Shown here: positions 6,655 to 7,660 of the stretch, one piece after another | Numbering within the stretch: position 1 is the stretch's first letter | How the letters are laid out: every line of letters starts with the position of its first letter | From: Acetofilamentum sp. | Lineage (GTDB): Bacteria; Bacteroidota; Bacteroidia; Bacteroidales; JAFGUD01 | NCBI GenBank assembly: GCA_020722645.1 | Contig: DYKL01000114.1 | Coordinates: 2,078-9,737 of the forward strand | Direction: 5' to 3' | Length of the DNA stretch: 7,660 nt | Program-made: the position numbers and the translations under genes | The notes under the pieces: generated by a model | The model's input: the letters and a program-made list of their open reading frames with translations, nothing else | Database searches by the model: none | What the model was told of the DNA's origin: nothing

Positions 6655-6716
6655 GTAATAGATAGGCATTTAACTGATTTGCATTTGTAAAAATAATTTG
6701 CTAATATAATATATTG
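6641..6716 (+). repeat. duplicated -10-like element (two copies)
   Basis: TGCTATAATATATTG at 6641-6655 recurs at 6699-6716 as TGCTAATATAATATATTG, identical except for a three-base TAA insertion. The second copy has TTGCAT (6679-6684) upstream with 17 bases to TAATAT (6702-6707). This may be a tandem promoter made by local duplication, or chance similarity in AT-rich DNA. Confidence 0.45.
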
Positions 6717-6718
6717 GT

Positions 6719-6733
6719 AGTAAAAATTTTACT
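6719..6733. promoter_or_regulatory. 15-bp palindrome, possible operator
   Basis: AGTAAAAATTTTACT is a perfect inverted repeat with 7-base arms around a central A. It lies just downstream of the second -10-like copy, near that promoter's expected start point, like the operator at 460-479, but its sequence is unrelated. The loop is too short for a full RNA hairpin, so a DNA-binding site is more plausible. The AT-rich make-up lowers confidence. Confidence 0.35.
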
Positions 6734-6861
6734 TCTGGTGGCTAAACTATTACGTATTATGTAAAAAAATTTAAGTAATTGAACTATATTAAGTTTTTTA
6801 GTGTCCGGTTAATAATAAATTTAAATAGAGCAATTATAATAATTTCAAAAGGAGGGGTTTT

Positions 6862-7632
6862 ATGAAATTTAAATTAGGATGCATAAAAGACAAAAAGGAT
6901 AATAGAGATTATTTAATGCGAGCTTATTTACCGCTGGTAAAATTTCCTGCAAAAATAGATTATGCGCAAAAAATGTCACCTATTCGCGATCAGGGAGATG
7001 AAGGCACCTGTGTTGGTTTTGCAACTGTAGTTGGTATGAAAGAATATCAGGAAAAAATTGATTATGGTAAATTAGTGGAATTATCACCAAGATTTTTATA
7101 TAACGAATGTAAAAAAATAGATGGAATGGCAGGGGTAGAAGGAACAAGTATAAGAGTTGCTGTTAAAGTTTTAAAAAAAACAGGGGTATGCAGGGAAAAT
7201 TTCTGGCCTTATAAACCACATCAGAAGGATAAATCAAAAAAAGGAGCGGGCAATGATGCAAAAAAATTTAAAATAAAGACCTATGCAAGAATAATTGATC
7301 TACAAGAATTAAAAATGACACTTGCAACAAAAGGACCCTGTGTCATAGGAGTTTATGTGTTTCGTGATATGATGGAAACAAAAGATGGAAAAATAAAAAT
7401 GCCCAAAAAAAGTGAAAGGACATTGGGTGGACATGCAATATGTCCGGTAGGTTATGATGATAAAAAAGGATTAATAAAATTTAAAAATTCATGGGGATTA
7501 AATTGGGGAGATAATGGTTATGGATACTTACCCTATGAATATATAAATAAATATATGATGGATGCCTGGAGTTCGGTAGATATAGAAGATTCTAATCCTT
7601 TGACAATAGGGAAAATAGCAAAAATGATTTGA
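6862..7632 (+). CDS. papain-family (C1A) cysteine protease, no signal or propeptide
   Basis: A 256-residue protein with the complete papain catalytic set: the oxyanion Q44 and nucleophile C50 in RDQGDEGTCVGFA (42-54), H191 in GGHAICPVGYDD, and N209 in FKNSWGLNWGDNGYGYLP. LSPRFLYNECK (74-84) matches the family's LS-Q-L-C region. The start has a strong AGGAGG at 6850-6855. No hydrophobic signal is present, and only about 30 residues (with KKDNRDY at 11-17, resembling the D-RD leader of bacterial members) precede the mature-like fold, so there is no classical inhibitory propeptide. It is probably cytoplasmic or exported by an unusual route. It is separated from the upstream operon by 646 bases with its own promoter signals. 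The substrate is unknown; peptidase activity is inferred from intact catalytic residues. Confidence 0.9.
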   Translation: MKFKLGCIKDKKDNRDYLMRAYLPLVKFPAKIDYAQKMSPIRDQGDEGTCVGFATVVGMKEYQEKIDYGKLVELSPRFLYNECKKIDGMAGVEGTSIRVAVKVLKKTGVCRENFWPYKPHQKDKSKKGAGNDAKKFKIKTYARIIDLQELKMTLATKGPCVIGVYVFRDMMETKDGKIKMPKKSERTLGGHAICPVGYDDKKGLIKFKNSWGLNWGDNGYGYLPYEYINKYMMDAWSSVDIEDSNPLTIGKIAKMI

Positions 7633-7660
7633 AATTTTAATTTATTAAATATATAATTTT

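Noticed and set aside
1..7660. CRISPR array, tRNA, rRNA or intact insertion sequence
   Set aside because: No regularly spaced repeats, no recognisable tRNA or rRNA segments and no transposase with flanking inverted repeats were seen.

Overview
The window is strongly AT-rich (about one third G+C by eye). All eight recognised genes are on the + strand, with bacterial Shine-Dalgarno sites and one clear sigma70-type promoter. Iron-sulfur proteins, a NifX-fold protein and a flavin disulfide-reductase-type enzyme suggest an anaerobic or microaerophilic bacterium. I cannot name the species: this gene set occurs in several anaerobic lineages.

Layout. 1-431 has no gene; a weak hairpin plus T-run at 98-139 may end transcription from an upstream gene. 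432-479 is a sigma70 promoter whose start region is covered by a perfect 20-bp palindrome. 501-3289 is a tight five-gene cluster: a [4Fe-4S] ferredoxin, two paralogous MinD/ParA-type ATPases each with an inserted two-cluster ferredoxin domain, a DUF134 HTH/zinc-ribbon regulator, and a NifX/MTH1175-like protein. 3350-6215 continues in the same direction with no visible terminator: a membrane-anchored DUF302 protein, a TDT/SLAC1-type anion channel or transporter, and an FAD/NAD(P)H oxidoreductase of the CoA-disulfide reductase/NADH oxidase group. 6216-6861 is 646 bases without a recognised gene; it holds a more GC-balanced block of unknown nature, then a promoter zone with a duplicated -10-like element and a 15-bp palindrome. 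6862-7632 encodes a papain-family cysteine protease without signal peptide or propeptide.

How they may work together (inference). The first five genes resemble the core of the orange-protein (ORP) clusters of Desulfovibrio, where MinD-type Fe-S ATPases accompany a NifX-fold protein that binds a metal-sulfur cluster. Ferredoxin and the ATPase pair could assemble, load or reduce a metallocluster on the NifX-like protein, with DUF134 as the autoregulator acting at the palindrome. The DUF302/TDT/flavoprotein genes could add an envelope redox and anion-transport module, perhaps for sulfur species. No nitrogenase genes are present, so nitrogen fixation is not indicated. The protease appears to be a separate unit.
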